This document shows, piece after piece, positions 5,689 to 6,682 of a stretch of 6,682 bases of DNA. The stretch comes from an uncultured Alphaproteobacteria bacterium (GTDB lineage: Bacteria > Pseudomonadota > Alphaproteobacteria > Rs-D84): the NCBI GenBank assembly GCA_947305255.1, contig CAMZDE010000037.1:1-6682 (forward strand), written 5' to 3'. The notes under the pieces were generated by a model, which had not been told where the DNA came from, did no database searches, and worked only from the letters and a program-made list of their open reading frames with translations. Each line of letters opens with the position of its first letter. Positions within the stretch are counted from its first letter, which is position 1. The translations under genes were made by a program, and so were the position numbers.

Positions 5689-6015
5689 TTAATCGCCATG
5701 CGATAAAATATGTAAAATCACACTGATTACGAACAAAGCGGTCACAACACCCAAAATAATCTTTTGCTTTGTGTGCGATTTGTCATCACCACATTCTGCA
5801 CATGGACATTCATGTATAACTAAAATCCACGACACCCCCAACATCAGCGCAGAAAACACGAAAATCCACGGTTCAATCCATTCAGGTACAAACGACACAT
5901 GCGCGATTTCTGGGGCGACCAATCCGATGACAGACAACACAATTGGCAACACACAGCAAAACAGATGCGGCAAAATCGTCGCAACAATACCAAACTTAAT
6001 CGCTTTGTTTTTCAT
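5689..6015 (-). CDS. MerT-like three-helix membrane protein with paired cysteines
   Basis: The protein is 108 aa, close to MerT (about 116 aa). TM1 (8-33) carries the vicinal pair C20-C21 with Pro24 (LFCCVLPIVLSVIGL), the arrangement of the mercuric transporter MerT. TM2 lies at 48-68. A short polar loop with C70-P-C72-A-E-C75 follows, where MerT has its second Cys pair. TM3 is at 85-104. This supports a heavy-metal-ion uptake or handling role in the inner membrane, but no merR, merP or merA is present and the metal is not determined; MerC is an alternative relative. ATG at 6015 is chosen because AAAGGAA lies 5 nt upstream. The frame stays open to about 6366, but there it runs through palindromic repeat DNA and is not credible coding. 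The gene is convergent with the nucleotidyltransferase gene (1 nt apart). No clear promoter was seen; transcription may begin within the repeats. Confidence 0.6.
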   Translation of the reverse strand: MKNKAIKFGIVATILPHLFCCVLPIVLSVIGLVAPEIAHVSFVPEWIEPWIFVFSALMLGVSWILVIHECPCAECGDDKSHTKQKIILGVVTALFVISVILHILSHGD

Positions 6016-6056
6016 AAATATTCCTTTTTTTATTGGTCTTGCACACCACGCTTTTA

Positions 6057-6073
6057 TTCCGGCGGGGCCGGAA
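6057..6073. repeat. Perfect GC-rich hairpin upstream of the MerT-like gene
   Basis: TTCCGGC (6057-6063) and GCCGGAA (6067-6073) form a perfect 7-bp stem around GGG. A second small palindrome, CCCC-AAC-GGGG, lies at 6083-6093 and a third, GTCGC-GTA-GCGAC, at 6098-6110. Together they look like a compact array of dispersed palindromic units. There is no T-tract, so these are not intrinsic terminators. Confidence 0.65.
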
Positions 6074-6156
6074 ATAATTCTGCCCCAACGGGGAAGTGTC
6101 GCGTAGCGACGAAGGGGGTTCACCCAGATTTTGTTCATTACACCCAAAAAGCACAT

Positions 6157-6365
6157 TGTCATTGCGAAGGGGCGCAACCAACGATAAGCATCGCGTTCGT
6201 TGTTGTGACCCTGTGGCAATCCAGTATATTTTGTGTCGGTGCAACGCACCGCTTCTTTTTTGTTTTTCAATTTGTCGGCTTCGCCGATGTTTCTATTTGA
6301 CTGGATTCCCACAGTCGCGAACCCCTCTCGCCCATGGCTTGGGGGTTCGCTCCTTCGGAATGACA
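6157..6365. repeat. Inverted-repeat palindromic element (MITE/REP-pair-like), about 209 bp
   Basis: The outer ends match in inverted orientation. TGTCATTGCGAAGGGGCG (6157-6174) aligns with the reverse complement of 6348-6365 at 16 of 18 positions. The inner ends CTGTGGCAATCCAGT (6211-6225) and ACTGGATTCCCACAG (6300-6314) match at 14 of 15. The arms are 69 and 66 nt. Each arm folds internally; the right arm has a perfect 9-bp stem, GCGAACCCC (6317-6325) with GGGGTTCGC (6342-6350). The 74-nt centre holds two further hairpins: CGGTGC-AAC-GCACCG (6237-6251) followed by CTTCTTTTTTG, and TCGGC-TTC-GCCGA (6275-6287). No transposase or other coding region is present. The 'TGTCATTCCGAAGGAGCG...GTGGGAATCCAGT' style is a known kind of dispersed bacterial intergenic repeat. 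Confidence 0.7.
6237..6262 (+). terminator. Terminator-like hairpin inside the repeat element
   Basis: CGGTGC (6237-6242) and GCACCG (6246-6251) form a perfect 6-bp stem with an AAC loop, followed by CTTCTTTTTTG. No plus-strand gene runs into it here, so it may be a by-product of the repeat rather than a functional terminator. Confidence 0.4.
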
Positions 6366-6384
6366 CTCAAACTTTTTTGAGTGT
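6363..6384. repeat. Perfect 9-bp hairpin at the right end of the element
   Basis: ACACTCAAA (6363-6371) and TTTGAGTGT (6376-6384) pair perfectly around CTTT. It overlaps the last bases of the inverted-repeat element. Neither strand shows a following T-tract. Confidence 0.65.
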
Positions 6385-6425
6385 TGTTCCCTAAAATTTC
6401 GCGACATCCGACTTCGCTAACGCTT

Positions 6426-6477
6426 CGGCGCGACACTCGATTTTGCTAATCGTGCGCGGGGCGCGCGATAACCAAAA
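6426..6477 (+). repeat. 52-bp direct repeat, copy 1
   Basis: This is identical over 52 bp to 6551-6602. The unit contains a strong hairpin, ATCGTGCGC-GGG-GCGCGCGAT (6449-6469), with one G-T pair. It overlaps a competing small stem, CGATT...AATCG (6438-6452). It is GC-rich compared with the surrounding DNA. Confidence 0.9.
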
Positions 6478-6516
6478 CGGCCTTTGGTGCTTTCCGTCCG
6501 CCTTCGCCGTTCTTAA

Positions 6517-6531
6517 AAAATAAATTATTTT
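6517..6531. repeat. AT-rich palindrome between the direct repeats
   Basis: AAAATAA-A-TTATTTT is a perfect palindrome flanked by TTCTT (6510-6514) and AAGAA (6534-6538), giving an inverted repeat over 29 nt. It lies midway between the two 52-bp copies. Confidence 0.55.
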
Positions 6532-6550
6532 CCAAGAATTTATTGGGCTA

Positions 6551-6602
6551 CGGCGCGACACTCGATTTTGCTAATCGTGCGCGGGGCGCGCGATAACCAA
6601 AA
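6551..6602 (+). repeat. 52-bp direct repeat, copy 2
   Basis: This is an exact copy of 6426-6477, offset by 125 bp, including the hairpin (6574-6594). It ends 4 nt before the tRNA-Arg 3' CCA, so on the minus strand it is the first sequence downstream of the tRNA. Confidence 0.9.
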
Positions 6603-6606
6603 TCGG

Positions 6607-6682
6607 TGGCGTCCCCAGCAGAATTCGAATCTGCATCTAATCCTTAGGAGGGATTTGTTCTATCCAATTGAACTATGGGGAC
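6607..6682 (-). tRNA. tRNA-Arg, anticodon CCU (reads AGG)
   Basis: The complete 76-nt cloverleaf is on the minus strand. The acceptor stem GTCCCCA starts at 6682 and pairs with TGGGGAC. The D arm closes GTTC with GAAC. The anticodon stem AATCC/GGATT carries the loop CTCCTAA, giving anticodon CCT. The T arm is GCAGA-TTCGAAT-TCTGC, and a discriminator G plus encoded CCA (6609-6607) follows. The 5' end coincides with the window edge, so its promoter lies outside. The transcript runs into 52-bp repeat copy 2 immediately downstream. Confidence 0.95.

Larger units (their letters stand above)
6016..6606. other. Non-coding repeat region between the MerT-like gene and tRNA-Arg
   Basis: No credible gene was seen across these 591 bases. 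Open frames exist on both strands, but they run through palindromes and direct repeats and lack ribosome-binding sites. The contents are the hairpins at 6057-6110, the inverted-repeat element 6157-6365, the hairpin at 6363-6384, the two 52-bp repeats and an AT-rich palindrome. In 6385-6425 and 6478-6509 I see nothing beyond short GC-rich motifs. Confidence 0.7.

Noticed and set aside
5689..5707. Short hairpin ATCGC-CAT-GCGAT as a terminator between the convergent genes
   Set aside because: The stem is only 5 bp, lies inside the MerT-like coding end and has no T-tract on either side.
6016..6366. N-terminal extension of the MerT-like gene to 6366
   Set aside because: The extension is translated from palindromic repeat DNA. 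A ribosome-binding site and ATG at 6015 give a protein of normal MerT size.
6426..6602. 52-bp repeats as attL/attR of an integrated island at tRNA-Arg
   Set aside because: Neither copy includes tRNA sequence, they are only 125 bp apart, and no integrase is present. An att site at a tRNA normally duplicates its 3' end.

Overview
The window reads as an accessory stretch of an AT-rich alphaproteobacterial chromosome. The basis for that assignment is the overall style: AT-rich genes with TTG and ATG starts, a CvpA/periplasmic thiol-protein pair, secreted Cys-rich proteins, a surface protein with an 'ATTAYVKGAYN'-type segment, and GC-rich palindromic intergenic repeats of the 'TGTCATTCCGAAGGAGCG' type. 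It most resembles uncultured gut or host-associated Alphaproteobacteria (Enterousia/RF32-like). That placement is an inference from sequence style and was not tested by any search.

Layout, left to right. (1) 1-426 (+): the C-terminal end of a helical, surface- or tail-like protein, closed by a good intrinsic terminator (460-483). (2) 550-2256 (+): a 568-residue protein with its own strong promoter. It carries two R-N-x3-H motifs (residues 279-284 and 481-486) in similar local settings, so it is a candidate twin-HEPN ribonuclease. (3) 2264-2740 (-): a small membrane protein convergent with it. Its TTG start lies in the U-tract of the next gene's terminator. (4) 2770-4057 (-): an operon of a periplasmic CPHC thioredoxin/glutaredoxin-like protein followed by CvpA. 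Between the two, the thiol gene ends on A-AAA-AAC-TAA, and the -1 frame continues as a 33-residue membrane-anchor extension that stops 2 nt before the cvpA ATG. (5) 4185-5687 (+): a secreted Cys-containing protein, then a Pol-beta-type nucleotidyltransferase with GSx10DxD, diverging from the thiol/CvpA operon. (6) 5689-6015 (-): a three-helix, Cys-pair membrane protein resembling MerT. (7) 6016-6606: no gene, but a dense mosaic of hairpins, a roughly 209-bp inverted-repeat element and two identical 52-bp direct repeats. (8) 6607-6682 (-): a complete tRNA-Arg(CCU) with encoded CCA.

How the genes may work together. The thiol protein and CvpA share a promoter and probably act at the cell envelope. 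HEPN and MNT-type nucleotidyltransferase domains form known toxin-antitoxin pairs, and both folds appear here. They are about 2.7 kb apart in different transcription units, so a functional pairing is speculative. The most interesting items are the twin-HEPN candidate and the putative frameshift that would choose between soluble and membrane-anchored forms of the thiol protein. The rest is ordinary or repeat-derived.
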